The notes under the pieces are model-generated. The model made no database searches. It saw nothing but the letters and a program-made list of their open reading frames with translations, and was not told the origin of the DNA. A stretch of 64,000 bases of DNA, taken from PALSA-1296 sp038210275. GTDB taxonomy: Bacteria > Bacteroidota > Ignavibacteria > Palsa-1295. The position numbers and the translations under genes are program-made. The stretch spans positions 20,526 through 84,525 of the forward strand of contig JBBQWV010000019.1 in the NCBI GenBank assembly GCA_038210275.1, read 5' to 3'. Positions 45,619 to 56,120 of this stretch are shown piece after piece. How positions within the stretch are numbered: position 1 is the stretch's first letter; the number at the start of each line of letters is the position of its first letter.

Positions 45619-46494
45619 TCACTCGATGATCATCGAACGCATTGAAATCGAACCTGCCTGAGTTTTGGCATTGAAGAAGGAGATATTCTCATTTTTCTCT
45701 TGCAATGCAATGGCATAAAGCATTGGAAGGTAATGCTCATTCGTCGGGATGGCAAGCTTGGAGATGGAGCCGTAATCCTGATAATTGATAATAGATTTGT
45801 GATCTTTTATTTCCAAAGCTTCTTTGATCTTCTGATCAAATTCGATTGCCCAATCAAATCCGTCAGCCTTATCGAAACTCACCATTCGCAAGTTGTGAAC
45901 GATGTTTCCGCTGCCGATGATGAGTATCCCTTTTTTGCGAAGTGCTTGTAATTCTTTCGCAAGTTCATAATGATATTCAGGTGGTTGCGTGTAATCGAGA
46001 CTAAGTTGATACGTGGGTATCTCAGCTTTCGGAAACATCTTACATAAGACAGACCACGTCCCATGATCGAGTCCCCAATCGTTATCAAGTCCGACCGTTG
46101 TTTTCTTTACAATCTCTTTTGTTTGCTTCGCAAATTCAGGAGAGCCGGGAGCGGGGTATTCCTTCTTGAATAATTCTTCCGGAAATCCCCCAAAATCATG
46201 AATGGTCTTCGGTTTCTCCATTGCCGTTACCATCGTACCGCGCGTCTGCCAATGAGCTGAAATGCAGAGAATAGCGCTGGGCGCCGGAAGCAAACTTCCA
46301 ACTTTTGTCCATTCGGCAGTGAATTCATTATCCTCAATAGCATTCATCGGCGATCCATGCCCAACAAAAAGCACGGGTATAATTGCATCCGAATTTTTCT
46401 CGGTTGCAAAAACATCGTTCAAGTCTTTTACAGTACTCATAGCAATAATTCCTAAAGCGGTATTTTGTAAAAAAGATCGTCTATTCATATTCAT
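45619..46494 (-). CDS. 4,5-DOPA-extradiol-dioxygenase-like enzyme (LigB family, YgiD type)
   Basis: 291 residues. A Tat-like start (NRRSFLQNTALG, with twin Arg and a hydrophobic h-region) precedes the LigB fold. Metal-ligand segments are visible: VLFVGHGSPMNAIE, ISAHWQTRGT, NDWGLDHGTWS and ILIIGSGNIVHNL. Family enzymes open catechol rings with Fe(II) or Zn(II). The E. coli homologue YgiD lacks such a leader as far as I recall, so a periplasmic location here is a notable possibility. Confidence 0.85.
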   Translation of the reverse strand: MNMNRRSFLQNTALGIIAMSTVKDLNDVFATEKNSDAIIPVLFVGHGSPMNAIEDNEFTAEWTKVGSLLPAPSAILCISAHWQTRGTMVTAMEKPKTIHDFGGFPEELFKKEYPAPGSPEFAKQTKEIVKKTTVGLDNDWGLDHGTWSVLCKMFPKAEIPTYQLSLDYTQPPEYHYELAKELQALRKKGILIIGSGNIVHNLRMVSFDKADGFDWAIEFDQKIKEALEIKDHKSIINYQDYGSISKLAIPTNEHYLPMLYAIALQEKNENISFFNAKTQAGSISMRSMIIE

Positions 46495-46495
46495 A

Positions 46496-46535
46496 AAAAG
46501 AAAAACGCCTTCATCAATTTCTCGATGAAGGCGTT
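46496..46535 (-). terminator. Intrinsic terminator after ftsH
   Basis: A perfect 12-bp inverted repeat AACGCCTTCATC / GATGAAGGCGTT with an 8-base loop, followed on the minus strand by TTTTTCTTTTT. It lies 23 bases after the ftsH stop. Confidence 0.85.
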
Positions 46536-46557
46536 AAAAATCAAAACAGAGAAATAT

Positions 46558-48771
46558 TTACGCCGGCATCGGAGCAATTCCACCGAGATCTTCTAGGGGT
46601 GGAAGCTTTATATTGTCGGCAATCGTAAATTTCTCTTTTGCTTTTTCAGCAACTGATTTCTTTTCGAACGGTGGCAGCGTTCCGCCGGCAATGATAATAT
46701 CTATTTCAGCCGCAGTCAAGGTTTCTCTTACTAAAAGCTCAAGAGACATCCTGTGAAGTGTATGAATATTATCTTTCAAGAGTTTATCAGCGCGATCCAT
46801 TCCGACCTCGACAATATGACGAATTTCTTCGTCAATAATTCTACCCGTTGAATCCGAGAACGTCCGCGTTTGCGACATATCTCTGCCCAAAAATACTTCG
46901 TGTTCGGCCTGTCCATATTTCAACGGACCGAGTTTTTCCGACATACCCCAATCACAGACCATCTTGCGTGCAATATCTGTTGCGCGTTCGATGTCGTTTC
47001 CTGCGCCTGTTGTGATGCGGTTGAAGATCAGCTTTTCAGCAGCACGTCCACCCAAAGCATAAGCAATAACTGCCTCGAGATATTCTCTTGAATAAGTATG
47101 CTTCTCATCGATAGGTAAATAACTCGTCACACCAAGTGCTCGTCCGCGAGGGATGATCGTTACTTTATGAACAGGATCGGCATCAGGGATCATGCGCGCC
47201 ACAATAACGTGTCCGCATTCATGATATGAGGTTGTCTTCTTTTCTTCGTCGCTGATAATAAAAGATGTACGCTCAACGCCCATCATCACCTTATCTTTTG
47301 CATTCTCGAAATCATGCATCGTAATGCGGTCAACATTTCTGCGCGCCGCAAGCAACGCCGCTTCGTTGACTAAGTTTGCAAGGTCGGCGCCGGATAAACC
47401 GGGAGTGCCTCTTGCCAATGTCTCAAGATCTACATCGCTTGCAAGCGGTGTAAGGCGCGTATGCACTTTCAAAATGCCTTCTCTTCCGCGAACATCGGGG
47501 CGATCAACAACAACTTGTCTATCGAAACGACCCGGACGCAAAAGCGCAGGATCAAGAACATCAGGACGGTTCGTTGCCGCCATAATGATAACGCCGTTAT
47601 TCTGATCGAAACCATCCATCTCGACAAGAAGCTGATTAAGTGTCTGCTCACGTTCATCATGTCCGCCACCAAGCCCTGCACCGCGATGACGACCGACTGC
47701 ATCTATTTCATCAATGAATACAATACAAGGAGCATTCTTTTTTGCCTGATCAAAAAGATCACGAACACGCGAAGCACCGACTCCGACAAACATCTCCACA
47801 AAATCTGCACCGGAGATAGAAAGGAACGGCACACCAGCTTCCCCTGCAACTGCACGGGCGAGAAGCGTCTTTCCTGTTCCGGGAGGTCCGAGCAACAACA
47901 CGCCACGCGGAATCTTGCCCCCTAAGCGCTGAAATTTTGTCGGCTCTTTTAAGAATTCTATGATTTCCTGTAATTCAACTTTTGCTTCATCTGCACCCGA
48001 TACATCGGCAAATGTAACTTTAGGTCCTTTTTCGTCGGCAAGTTTTGCGCGTGATTTACCGAAGGAGAAAATTCCTTTTGGACCGTTCATGCCCTGATTC
48101 TGCATTCGGCGCATCAAGAAGATAAAGAAAATCCCGATCACGATTAAAGGAAGAAAGCTGCCCAGTCCATCCATCCAACTGGTTGACGTATCTTCCTTTG
48201 AAATGATCAAGCCCTTTGCATTCCAAATCTTATACTGATCGTTCAGTGTTTCAGGAATAAGGTTCGTTACGACATGCTCAGTAGTAATAGGAGATTTACC
48301 GGCAACAGGATTTTCTACTGATTCAGGATGGATAAAAACACCATGAAATTTGTAGGCTGTAAGACCATACTGCTCTATCTTTCCAGACTTGAATTTGCCA
48401 TCTTCTAAAAGTCTTTGGTAGTAAGTATTGGTAACCTCAGTTTCAGCCGGTTCGCCATTACCCCTAAAAAGGAAAAATAAACCTGCAACACCAACGAACA
48501 TCACTGCCCAAAGCAGAAGTGTGCGGAAGATGTGATTCAAATTTGTGCCATTGCCTGGATCTTGCTTGTTCCCAGGGAGTTTTGGTCCCATGTTACGCTT
48601 CGGTGAAGTTTGTTTTTGATTTGGACGCGAAGAATTATTCCCGTTACGGCTCACAGGTCGCTCTTCCTTCTTGGTTGTGCGTTCATTTACCGGAGCTTTC
48701 GGTTCGTTTGCGGGAGTTTCAACATCCGGTTTCATGCCCGAAGGTTCAGGAATATTTGTCATTTCTGCCAT
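46558..48771 (-). CDS. ftsH: ATP-dependent zinc metalloprotease FtsH
   Basis: 737 residues. An unusual ~80-residue N-terminal extension, rich in Pro/Lys/Asn/Glu, precedes membrane helix 1 ([18 protein letters not shown]). A second helix is [15 protein letters not shown]. Walker A GPPGTGKT is at 295-302, Walker B is [12 protein letters not shown], and the SRH is [20 protein letters not shown]. The zinc site is His517-Glu-Cys-Gly-His521, with Cys in place of the common Ala in HEAGH but a valid HExxH. FtsH degrades damaged membrane proteins and regulators. It is downstream of tilS (136-base gap) and ends at a strong terminator. Confidence 0.98.
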   Translation of the reverse strand: MAEMTNIPEPSGMKPDVETPANEPKAPVNERTTKKEERPVSRNGNNSSRPNQKQTSPKRNMGPKLPGNKQDPGNGTNLNHIFRTLLLWAVMFVGVAGLFFLFRGNGEPAETEVTNTYYQRLLEDGKFKSGKIEQYGLTAYKFHGVFIHPESVENPVAGKSPITTEHVVTNLIPETLNDQYKIWNAKGLIISKEDTSTSWMDGLGSFLPLIVIGIFFIFLMRRMQNQGMNGPKGIFSFGKSRAKLADEKGPKVTFADVSGADEAKVELQEIIEFLKEPTKFQRLGGKIPRGVLLLGPPGTGKTLLARAVAGEAGVPFLSISGADFVEMFVGVGASRVRDLFDQAKKNAPCIVFIDEIDAVGRHRGAGLGGGHDEREQTLNQLLVEMDGFDQNNGVIIMAATNRPDVLDPALLRPGRFDRQVVVDRPDVRGREGILKVHTRLTPLASDVDLETLARGTPGLSGADLANLVNEAALLAARRNVDRITMHDFENAKDKVMMGVERTSFIISDEEKKTTSYHECGHVIVARMIPDADPVHKVTIIPRGRALGVTSYLPIDEKHTYSREYLEAVIAYALGGRAAEKLIFNRITTGAGNDIERATDIARKMVCDWGMSEKLGPLKYGQAEHEVFLGRDMSQTRTFSDSTGRIIDEEIRHIVEVGMDRADKLLKDNIHTLHRMSLELLVRETLTAAEIDIIIAGGTLPPFEKKSVAEKAKEKFTIADNIKLPPLEDLGGIAPMPA

Positions 48772-48906
48772 TTTCTGTTCAAAGAACAGCTGTTTTCATT
48801 TTAACAGCCGTTTCTATTCATTATTCGTGATTAATTCTACCTATCCGAAATGGGAAACACCCTTTAGAGAATGTGAGTTCGGATAGCCAATCATACTCTA
48901 TCGCTA

Positions 48907-50343
48907 CTACTCCATTGTACGTCTTAGTTCAAGAGCGGTTTCGGAGTTAGCCGAAAGCCTTCCGAACTCCGCGCTCCTAATGCCGGGAATCCAGAGGATA
49001 TGCTCCGGCTCATCACTGAAGACGATTAAAGGCACAAAATATTTTAAGCGTTCACTTTTAATGCCGGCTTCGCTGAGAATATCGCTCACCAACCGCGATT
49101 TTCCCTTCATACCAAAAGGCTGAATTCTATCCCCATTTTTCCAGAAACGAACAGTGAGTTTCCTGCCGATAATATCCACATATCTGAAATACGCAGTATT
49201 TCCATCTTTGGGCTTATGCCAACCCTTCACTTTTTTTGCTGAGATCGTGCCAATCGGAGTCATTACCTTCTTACCCATTAATAGTTGATGCTCAAGCTCA
49301 GATGGCGCATCAATACACTCAAGAGTAATAAATTTCCCATCATGCGAAACAGCTATCTCGTGCGTGATTTGAAAATTCTTTTTCGACGGATAGTTAATGT
49401 ATGATTCCAAAAGCAAAGAATGCACCTGATCTATCGAGATCAATTTTCCTGAAAGAGCAGAGGCTTCCCGAATAAGAAGCTCTCGGCGAATAAAATCGGG
49501 TGCGGCAAGCAATGGCTTCTTTTCAAATGTTGTAATTCTTCTATGGATGAAAAAAGAAGGTTGTTCAATAATTGCTTCTTTTCGGAGTTCATCTACTTCA
49601 TCGGCAACATACTTCGCAATCGGAGCAACATTCCGAGTCATTTTCGAAAATCCGGAATACACATCCCGCCCCTTAAATGCTTTTTCTAAAGCAGGAAGTA
49701 CAAGATGCCTGACGCGATTTCGTTGAAAATCAAGAGAGTCATTAGATTTATCTTCTCGAAATGGAATGCCGTTCTCTTTCGCAAAATCCCGCAATTCACT
49801 TTTGCTAATTCCTAAAATCGGACGAATGAGCATTGAGCCCGAACCTAACTGACGTAATTCCGGAATTCCTTGCAAGCCATTCAAGCCCGAGCCGCGAACG
49901 ATATTCATCAGCACCGTTTCGGCTTGATCGTTTGCATTATGCGCTGTTGCAACAAAATCAAATTTCTTCGATGATACAAGTTCGCCGATTTTCTCATAAC
50001 GCAAAATTCTTGCTGCTTCCTCAATTCCGATCTTATTCACGCCAGCATAAAAGCGAGTATCAACAGAGAATGTTTGTAATGGAATTCTTATTTTCTTCGC
50101 AAACTTTTTTACAAGCGATTCATCTTTCTCTGATTCTTTGCCCCGAAGAGAATGATTGATGTGAATTAAGGTAAGTTTTTTCAGATGTCCTTGCTTGCGG
50201 AGTTGGTTCAAAATAAAAACGAGCGACATCGAATCAACTCCGCCACTGACTGCCGCTAAAACACTTGAAGTATTTTTCACTCCAAGTCGCGATAGCGCGT
50301 GTGCAACCGATGCGATAATTCCTGATTTATCAGAACTGTCCAT
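48907..50343 (-). CDS. tilS: tRNA(Ile)-lysidine synthase TilS
   Basis: 478 residues. The PP-loop SGGVDS occupies residues 33-38, followed by the family segments LIHINHSLRG and FVATAHNANDQAETVLMN, and a C-terminal TilS-C domain (KLTVRFWKNGDRIQPFGMKG). TilS converts the wobble C of tRNA-Ile(CAU) to lysidine, changing its decoding to AUA. It overlaps the lptD stop by 14 bases and precedes ftsH, a common tilS-ftsH neighbourhood. Confidence 0.96.
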   Translation of the reverse strand: MDSSDKSGIIASVAHALSRLGVKNTSSVLAAVSGGVDSMSLVFILNQLRKQGHLKKLTLIHINHSLRGKESEKDESLVKKFAKKIRIPLQTFSVDTRFYAGVNKIGIEEAARILRYEKIGELVSSKKFDFVATAHNANDQAETVLMNIVRGSGLNGLQGIPELRQLGSGSMLIRPILGISKSELRDFAKENGIPFREDKSNDSLDFQRNRVRHLVLPALEKAFKGRDVYSGFSKMTRNVAPIAKYVADEVDELRKEAIIEQPSFFIHRRITTFEKKPLLAAPDFIRRELLIREASALSGKLISIDQVHSLLLESYINYPSKKNFQITHEIAVSHDGKFITLECIDAPSELEHQLLMGKKVMTPIGTISAKKVKGWHKPKDGNTAYFRYVDIIGRKLTVRFWKNGDRIQPFGMKGKSRLVSDILSEAGIKSERLKYFVPLIVFSDEPEHILWIPGIRSAEFGRLSANSETALELRRTME

Positions 50344-53026
50344 ACGCGCTCTCCTGACGAGTTAATTTAATATCACGAAGCTCCGGAGCTTTCAGGCGAA
50401 TTTCAAGATTGAATCCTCTGATGATGCCCGTCGGACGATAATCAAAATCCAACTCCCAACAATCCAGATCGCGATGAACTCGTAAGTTCGGCACGACGAT
50501 CTTCCCTGAGACTATATCATACGCGGCACTGGTTGAGAAGCTCCAGTTCTTCGTCAGCGAAAGAGTAAAACTCATGCTTGCAGAAAGATTCTTTTGACTG
50601 CCGAAAGCCTGATAACTTTGCGTATAGGAAACGCTGTAACTTGCATTCCATTTCGGACGGAAAGGAATCGAAATAAATGCGCCGGGATAATTCCCACCAA
50701 GATACATGTGCCTTTCATCTTCAGGGGTATTCAGTTGAAAGAATCGGCGCAACGAATCAACATTATCTCCCTCTGTTGTTTGACTGGAAGAAAACCCGCC
50801 GCTCAAACTGAATGAAATCTGATTCGCACGCAAAAAACCGCTGCCGAGAGCAAGCAGAGTATGATCCGTCGAATCTCCACCAGAATAATTTCTCGGATAA
50901 AATGAATAACTTGCATTACCGCTAATCGCAAGCAATGAACCTATATTTGAATTAGCCGAAACACTAAGCGGACTGTATAATTTCTGAATGAGATCGTAGC
51001 CTGAACCAAAGTTCAAATTCAAAACTTTCACTTTATCTTCTGTTGTTGAATCCGCATTTACTTTATGCTCGATCTTCGCTTCGAAATCATTTCCTAAACT
51101 AAATCCCAGTGTTCCTGATCTTGCTCCCATTGCAAAGCCGCCGCCAAGATCATCTTCATATTTGCTATACCTGATTTGCTGTTGCGTCCTCGGATCGGTA
51201 TAAAATTGTGCTTCCTGAAAAGAAAGGTCGGGAGAATATGTAAAAGAAACTGATGGCTGAAGAGTATGGCGAACAGCTTTAACGCCGAATGCTCCGATAT
51301 TTGCAATTCCATAAACCGTTGTGCTTGCTGCGATACTATAACTATAGCGGTCAACACGATGAAAACCGTAACTATAACTATTGTCAAAAACAGCGATGGT
51401 ATCAATACGACCACTAAGTCTATTAATTTCGTTCTGAAATCTTAGCGTTTTTGTTTTGGCGCGAAATAACCAATCTTCTGCATAATTGAATGAGGGCGTT
51501 AATGAGATGTAACCTAATTTTGGCGAAAAAGAAATTGAAGGATTGTGTGAAATAAATGATTGGGAAGTATATACAAACGAAGTATCACCATTCCTTAAAG
51601 AATCTTGGGCAACTTGATGAAGTGCTTTTTGTACGCTTCGCGAAAAACTTCCTCCGTAATTTAACTGAATTGTCTGCCACAAACTTGGGTCTTCTGTTCC
51701 TGTTGGATTACCAAAAATATAGATTGGCGACGTATGAGAAAATGAAACAGAAGGACTTGTTTCCTGATAAGTCCCATCGCGAAGATTTTGATTGCGCTGA
51801 TACCCCGCACTTACAGAAAAGCCAATATCTTCAATGGATGTATTAAATGAAGCGGACGAACTGGCAGTTTGCTGCAGTACATCATTAATGTTCTGCGCAT
51901 TATAAAGCGCATAATTATTACTTTGGAAATGCAGATTCGTTGAGAATGTTGTGACCGGACTGATATTCAATGTCTGCATCGTAAAAAACAATTCGAAGTT
52001 TGCCTGATACGGATCGCTGCTGCTATTTCTGCTTTTACTATACCCCATCGTCAGATGCATAGGTCCTCCAAGGATATATCGCTTCATATATTGCGACTCA
52101 AAATTTAGATTGTAGCCGCCTTTAGTATAGAGATCAGATTTGATAAGCGCATCGAAGTAATCATCAAAGACATAATAATATCCAAGATGCGTCAGCCCGT
52201 AACCACGACTTCCGACGATCGAATAATTTGGTGCGATGATACCTGTTGTTCTGCCGCTTGCATGATTCGGAAAAACAGCAAACGGCAAATAAAATACCGG
52301 AACATCGGCAATATAAAGAAACACAGGGGCAGCAAAAACCTGATCGCCGGAAATAAGCTTCATTTTCGGTGCTTCAAAATAATAATGGGGCGTCGGCTGC
52401 GAGCATGTGGTGTATCTTCCGTTCTCCACGAATAAAGTCTTCGGTTCAACTTGCTTGATCTTCTCCCCATAATAATATCCGCCTTGCATCGAAGTCGTGC
52501 CAAGCTGGACTGTTCCCTGCTTCGTCTTCATATTATAGAGGATCACTTCACCTTCATAAGGAGTGTTGCCATCCATCAGTTTCGGTGCGCCACGTGATTG
52601 CACACGCGAAGTATCGCGAATAATCCGTCGTTGCTTCCCTAAATTTGATGTTAAGACAGAATCGAACGCTCCACTCGTTGCTGTGAGTGTACTCTTCGGA
52701 AAATCCATGACGATACGAAATGCTTGCATATTACTTGACTTGTAATCAAGTGTCGCATCACCTGTTAAGGTCATCTTTTTTTTCTTAACTTCAAATACCG
52801 TTGAGTCTCTCGCCGTATAATAGACTATCGTATCAATATCACCTCTAACAGAATCGCGAGCAATGAAAAGCGAGTCCGGTAAATCGAATCCAGGCCGCTT
52901 TACTTTTGCAGATCGCTTTAGAACATCAATTTTTTTTGTATTTAGAGAATCCTGAGAAGTTGGAGTTTGCGAGTAACCAGTTAGAGAAAAAAATACAATA
53001 AAAAAGAACGATACGAATAGTGTCAT
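50330..53026 (-). CDS. lptD: LptD-like outer-membrane LPS assembly protein
   Basis: About 898 residues from ATG 53026, which gives a signal sequence (TLFVSFFFIVFFSLTGYSQ). An open frame extends to 53272, but that stretch is a dispersed repeat and overlaps queC. Residues 85-260 form the periplasmic OstA-like beta-taco (LTGDATLDYKSSNMQ..., GEVILYNMKTKQGTVQLG). The rest is a long beta-barrel with many alternating aromatic strands (FPNHASGRTTGIIAPNYS, then repeated Y/F-ended strands). LptD inserts lipopolysaccharide into the outer leaflet with LptE. The barrel part diverges from proteobacterial LptD, as usual in this phylum. Confidence 0.85.
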   Translation of the reverse strand: MTLFVSFFFIVFFSLTGYSQTPTSQDSLNTKKIDVLKRSAKVKRPGFDLPDSLFIARDSVRGDIDTIVYYTARDSTVFEVKKKKMTLTGDATLDYKSSNMQAFRIVMDFPKSTLTATSGAFDSVLTSNLGKQRRIIRDTSRVQSRGAPKLMDGNTPYEGEVILYNMKTKQGTVQLGTTSMQGGYYYGEKIKQVEPKTLFVENGRYTTCSQPTPHYYFEAPKMKLISGDQVFAAPVFLYIADVPVFYLPFAVFPNHASGRTTGIIAPNYSIVGSRGYGLTHLGYYYVFDDYFDALIKSDLYTKGGYNLNFESQYMKRYILGGPMHLTMGYSKSRNSSSDPYQANFELFFTMQTLNISPVTTFSTNLHFQSNNYALYNAQNINDVLQQTASSSASFNTSIEDIGFSVSAGYQRNQNLRDGTYQETSPSVSFSHTSPIYIFGNPTGTEDPSLWQTIQLNYGGSFSRSVQKALHQVAQDSLRNGDTSFVYTSQSFISHNPSISFSPKLGYISLTPSFNYAEDWLFRAKTKTLRFQNEINRLSGRIDTIAVFDNSYSYGFHRVDRYSYSIAASTTVYGIANIGAFGVKAVRHTLQPSVSFTYSPDLSFQEAQFYTDPRTQQQIRYSKYEDDLGGGFAMGARSGTLGFSLGNDFEAKIEHKVNADSTTEDKVKVLNLNFGSGYDLIQKLYSPLSVSANSNIGSLLAISGNASYSFYPRNYSGGDSTDHTLLALGSGFLRANQISFSLSGGFSSSQTTEGDNVDSLRRFFQLNTPEDERHMYLGGNYPGAFISIPFRPKWNASYSVSYTQSYQAFGSQKNLSASMSFTLSLTKNWSFSTSAAYDIVSGKIVVPNLRVHRDLDCWELDFDYRPTGIIRGFNLEIRLKAPELRDIKLTRQESAYGQF

Positions 53027-53152
53027 CACAATGGGGGCTTTAGCCCGACGAAGCACGTCCGCTGTGGCACGCAATCCCCACATCGAAAGCAGAAAGTCTG
53101 CAATGATTAGGGGAATTGCTTCGTCTTCGACAAGCGGACTCATCGTAATGAC
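53022..53152. repeat. Second copy of the dispersed inverted-repeat element
   Basis: It fills the gap between lptD and queC. Ends GTCAT...ATGAC; inside are CTTTAGCCCGACGAAGC and GGGGAATTGCTTCGTC, matching the pattern of 28022-28121 in degenerate form. Its translation is what makes the open frame upstream of lptD. Confidence 0.65.
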
Positions 53153-53165
53153 ACCATTAAATTCC

Positions 53166-53846
53166 TTACGCATACTTTGGTCGTTGCTTATAAGGAATAG
53201 GATCAACAGCACCGGCAAGTTCAAAGCCGCGAAGTCTGAGTGCGCAGGAATCGCATTCACCGCAAGCTTCATCTTCGGATTTATAACATGACCAAGTCAG
53301 CTCAAGTGGCGCATTAAGTTCAAGTGATCTTCGGACGATCTCGGATTTTTTCATCGAGATCACAGGGGTAATAATGCGAATTATTGTTTCCGGTTTTGTC
53401 CCAAGATTAATAGCTTTCTCGAACTCATCAAAAAAAACTTTTCGGCAATCGGGATACCCCGATGAATCTTCTTCGACAGCTCCAATATAAATTCGCTCTG
53501 CGCCGAGCACTTCTGCCCACCCTGCGGCAATTGAAAGAAACGTCCCATTGCGAAAAGGCACGTAAGATGTAGGTATATTCGTCGTGATCAGATCTGCTTT
53601 TGTAACAGGAATTGCATCATCGGTTAAACTTGAACCGCCGATATTCCTCAGAACTTCAGCATCGACAACAAGCCGTTTAGTAATGTGCAGTTTATCACAG
53701 ATAGCATGGAAGGCTCTGAGTTCGCGCTGTTCTGTGCGATGGCGATAATTAAAATGAATTGCGGCAACTTCATCGGATTCCGCCCGCGCAATGGCTGCAG
53801 TTAATGTCGAATCCATTCCGCCGGAGAGAAGTACGACCGAAGTCAT
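53166..53846 (-). CDS. queC: 7-cyano-7-deazaguanine synthase QueC
   Basis: 226 residues. The PP-loop ATPase motif LLSGGMDST is at residues 6-14. A four-cysteine zinc motif ([19 protein letters not shown]) lies near the C-terminus. QueC uses ATP and ammonia to make preQ0 from 7-carboxy-7-deazaguanine in queuosine synthesis. Its start overlaps the queD stop, and queE, queF and queD are all upstream in the same run. Confidence 0.96.
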   Translation of the reverse strand: MTSVVLLSGGMDSTLTAAIARAESDEVAAIHFNYRHRTEQRELRAFHAICDKLHITKRLVVDAEVLRNIGGSSLTDDAIPVTKADLITTNIPTSYVPFRNGTFLSIAAGWAEVLGAERIYIGAVEEDSSGYPDCRKVFFDEFEKAINLGTKPETIIRIITPVISMKKSEIVRRSLELNAPLELTWSCYKSEDEACGECDSCALRLRGFELAGAVDPIPYKQRPKYA

Positions 53847-54319
53847 CAGGTCTTATGGGCTTGATGTTGAAAGATTTGATTCGTCGGAGGAGCAATACGA
53901 ATCTCGCCGGATACTTCCGCTGTCGTTCTCTCGGTTTCGGAAATGATGATGCGCAGTTCTCGGATATTTTTCATCAGCATAAATTCTACCGAAAGACGTT
54001 CGAAAAACCATCCTGCAATATTTTCTGCTGTAGTAGGAAAATCAACCAAGACAGTTTTTAATCCTGAGCTTTGCAAAAAATCTTTTACGAGAGTATCACT
54101 CTGGTCACAAAGAAAGGCATGATCTATTTCCTTAACCAAAGGTTCGATGATGCTGACAAGATCGAAATAATCAAGCACCATTCCATTCTGATTGGGTTCG
54201 CCGCAAAGTTCAACGGTCATAGAATACGAATGCCCATGAATATTCTTACACCCGCCTTCATGAAAAGGCAGGCGATGCGCCATCTCCCAACGGAATGATT
54301 TGCTGATCCTTGTAAGCAT
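53846..54319 (-). CDS. queD: 6-carboxytetrahydropterin synthase QueD
   Basis: 157 residues. Zinc-binding and catalytic segments are visible: [21 protein letters not shown] (residues 12-32, with His, Cys27 and the HGHSY pair), [14 protein letters not shown] and DHAFLCD. The enzyme converts dihydroneopterin triphosphate to 6-carboxytetrahydropterin. Neighbouring genes supply the other queuosine steps, supporting QueD rather than a PTPS in biopterin synthesis. Confidence 0.94.
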   Translation of the reverse strand: MLTRISKSFRWEMAHRLPFHEGGCKNIHGHSYSMTVELCGEPNQNGMVLDYFDLVSIIEPLVKEIDHAFLCDQSDTLVKDFLQSSGLKTVLVDFPTTAENIAGWFFERLSVEFMLMKNIRELRIIISETERTTAEVSGEIRIAPPTNQIFQHQAHKT

Positions 54320-54726
54320 TATTTCTTTAAAAGCAATACTTTAATTCGCTTGCTTTGTTTCGGAAGTACATCAAACCCTTTGATAAAACCGACTTCTATA
54401 ATTGAATGCAATCCGCCGCGAGTTGTAAACTCGCCTCTGACAGTAAGAGAGCGCGGCTTTAATGCGTTTACCATATCATCTAAAATTTCATTCGTTACGG
54501 CTTCGTAAAAGATGCCTCGATTACGGAATGAAAGATAATAGTATTTCAACGCTTTCAATTCAATACAAAGCTCATCAGGCACGTATTCGATCGTGATCGT
54601 GCCGAAATCCGGCAAGCCTGTCATCGGACAAACGGAAGTGAACTCAGGATTCACATGCGTGATCGTATAATCGCGCTCAGGATTCGGATTCGGGAAAATA
54701 TGTAGTTCTGGTTTTGTGATTGGCAT
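54319..54726 (-). CDS. queF: NADPH-dependent preQ0 reductase QueF
   Basis: 135 residues, the short single-domain QueF type. The catalytic cysteine is Cys33 in [13 protein letters not shown], with the QueF motif [14 protein letters not shown] (the ELK-x2-K-Y/F segment) and [12 protein letters not shown]. QueF reduces the nitrile of preQ0 to preQ1. It overlaps queD and lies 16 bases downstream of a secreted hypothetical gene. Confidence 0.94.
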   Translation of the reverse strand: MPITKPELHIFPNPNPERDYTITHVNPEFTSVCPMTGLPDFGTITIEYVPDELCIELKALKYYYLSFRNRGIFYEAVTNEILDDMVNALKPRSLTVRGEFTTRGGLHSIIEVGFIKGFDVLPKQSKRIKVLLLKK

Positions 54727-54742
54727 AATATGAGTTAAAAAT

Positions 54743-55384
54743 TTATTTTTTATTGTGACAACTACAAGAACTTGAACTTGTTGTTGTTGGGTCGCCGCCA
54801 GGCGGAATCAATCTGCGATCAGGTTCGTAAAAAACTGAAAGCAATGAAGTACGGACTTGTTGATCCAAAATATTTTTCTTGCTCGCAGGAATAAAGCCCT
54901 TGACAATATACGTATCGGACTTATCGCCGATAAACATCCACCATTGCAAATACTCTTCTCCTTCGACAAATCCGCTAAGATTAACTAAATGAGCTTCGTA
55001 GCCATTGATCGTAAAATTAAATTGCTGAAGTAATTTTAAGCCAAGTGAATCATTACGTCCCGTGCTGTCGAAATGTTTGAGAAAGGCTGTTGAAGATTCA
55101 TGAACACCATCCTTAATTTCATCCGCGCGAATTGCCGCAGCATCTTTTGCATCAAGAAAACCTGTCTGATCGGTATCCTTCGCAAATACTGCGGGAGGAA
55201 TAATACTGATCTTCGTCATTGAAAAATCACGATAGTTTTGCGTAAAATAATTGGTGATCGTGAAGGTCTCTTGCGCGAATATTTTTTCCTGACAAAAGAA
55301 CGATATAAAAGCAAAAATAAATAATGGCACACGGATCAAACGGATTTTCCCAGATTCTTTCATTCTCAATCTATAATTCTTCAT
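54743..55384 (-). CDS. Secreted hypothetical protein inside the queuosine operon
   Basis: 213 residues from 55384; an inner ATG at 55363 is also possible and gives a better spaced signal peptide (ending KIFAQ). The mature part has no recognised domain. It ends with a short polar tail rich in Ser, Cys and His ([11 protein letters not shown]), which could bind metal. It lies between queE and queF with short gaps (9 and 16 bases), so it is cotranscribed, but a link to queuosine is not evident. Confidence 0.7.
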   Translation of the reverse strand: MKNYRLRMKESGKIRLIRVPLFIFAFISFFCQEKIFAQETFTITNYFTQNYRDFSMTKISIIPPAVFAKDTDQTGFLDAKDAAAIRADEIKDGVHESSTAFLKHFDSTGRNDSLGLKLLQQFNFTINGYEAHLVNLSGFVEGEEYLQWWMFIGDKSDTYIVKGFIPASKKNILDQQVRTSLLSVFYEPDRRLIPPGGDPTTTSSSSCSCHNKK

Positions 55385-55393
55385 TTTTAATTT

Positions 55394-56089
55394 CTATACT
55401 CCTCGTTCTATTCCAGGCCAAATGATCTTGTGCAATTGCACTTGAAATCTTACCGGCAATTTATCTTCTAAGATCCATCCTGCAAGACTATCAGCAGAAA
55501 GAACATTCGTTACCGGGGACATTAATATCGTCCTAACTTTTTTTGACAATTCAAAAATCTCTATACATTCTTTCGACCATAAATAATCTTCGCGACTTCC
55601 GACGACAAATTTTACTTCGTCTGATTGCTTTAGATATTCAATGTTCTTGTTGTAGTTTCGGTTCTCCATGCCCGATGAAGGCGTTTTCAGGTCAACAATT
55701 CTCTTTACTCGCGGATCGACACGGCTGATATCAATATGCCCACCAGTCTCAATCATAACCTCGTAACCTTCGTCACAAAGAGTTTTCATAACCTGATAAA
55801 CTGCTTCTTGTTCTAAAGGCTCGCCTCCGGTAAGTTCAATGAGATGGCATCCGAATGCACGTACTTCATTTAATATGCTTTCAAGCGATCTATCCTCTCC
55901 TTCATAAAAAGCGTATTCGGTATCGCAATAATTACACCGAAGCCCACAGCCGGTTAAGCGAATAAAAACGCATGGCTCGCCCGCGCGAGATCCTTCACCT
56001 TGAATTGAATAGAAAATTTCATTGATGCGCAGCACATCCAGCCGTTTTTTTTCGGCTATACTAAGCGCTTTTTCGAGTACTTCGGGCAT
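55394..56089 (-). CDS. queE: 7-carboxy-7-deazaguanine synthase QueE
   Basis: 231 residues. The radical SAM cluster ligands are Cys48-x3-Cys52-x2-Cys55 in TGCGLRCNYCDTEYAF. The family motifs SIQGEGSRAGEPCVFIR and LTGGEPL follow. QueE uses SAM and Mg2+ to contract 6-carboxytetrahydropterin to 7-carboxy-7-deazaguanine. First gene of the que run after the HIT gene; no preQ1 riboswitch was recognised in the upstream gap. Confidence 0.96.
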   Translation of the reverse strand: MPEVLEKALSIAEKKRLDVLRINEIFYSIQGEGSRAGEPCVFIRLTGCGLRCNYCDTEYAFYEGEDRSLESILNEVRAFGCHLIELTGGEPLEQEAVYQVMKTLCDEGYEVMIETGGHIDISRVDPRVKRIVDLKTPSSGMENRNYNKNIEYLKQSDEVKFVVGSREDYLWSKECIEIFELSKKVRTILMSPVTNVLSADSLAGWILEDKLPVRFQVQLHKIIWPGIERGV

Positions 56090-56120
56090 GGCAACTAAAC
56101 AATGAAGCAGTCGGTCGTGT

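Noticed and set aside
53027..53272. N-terminal extension of the lptD-like gene
   Set aside because: It overlaps queC, and the translated stretch is the dispersed repeat; the signal peptide begins at 53026.
56090..56120. preQ1 riboswitch before the queuosine genes
   Set aside because: The gap is only about 30 bases and shows no preQ1-type stem and A-rich tail.
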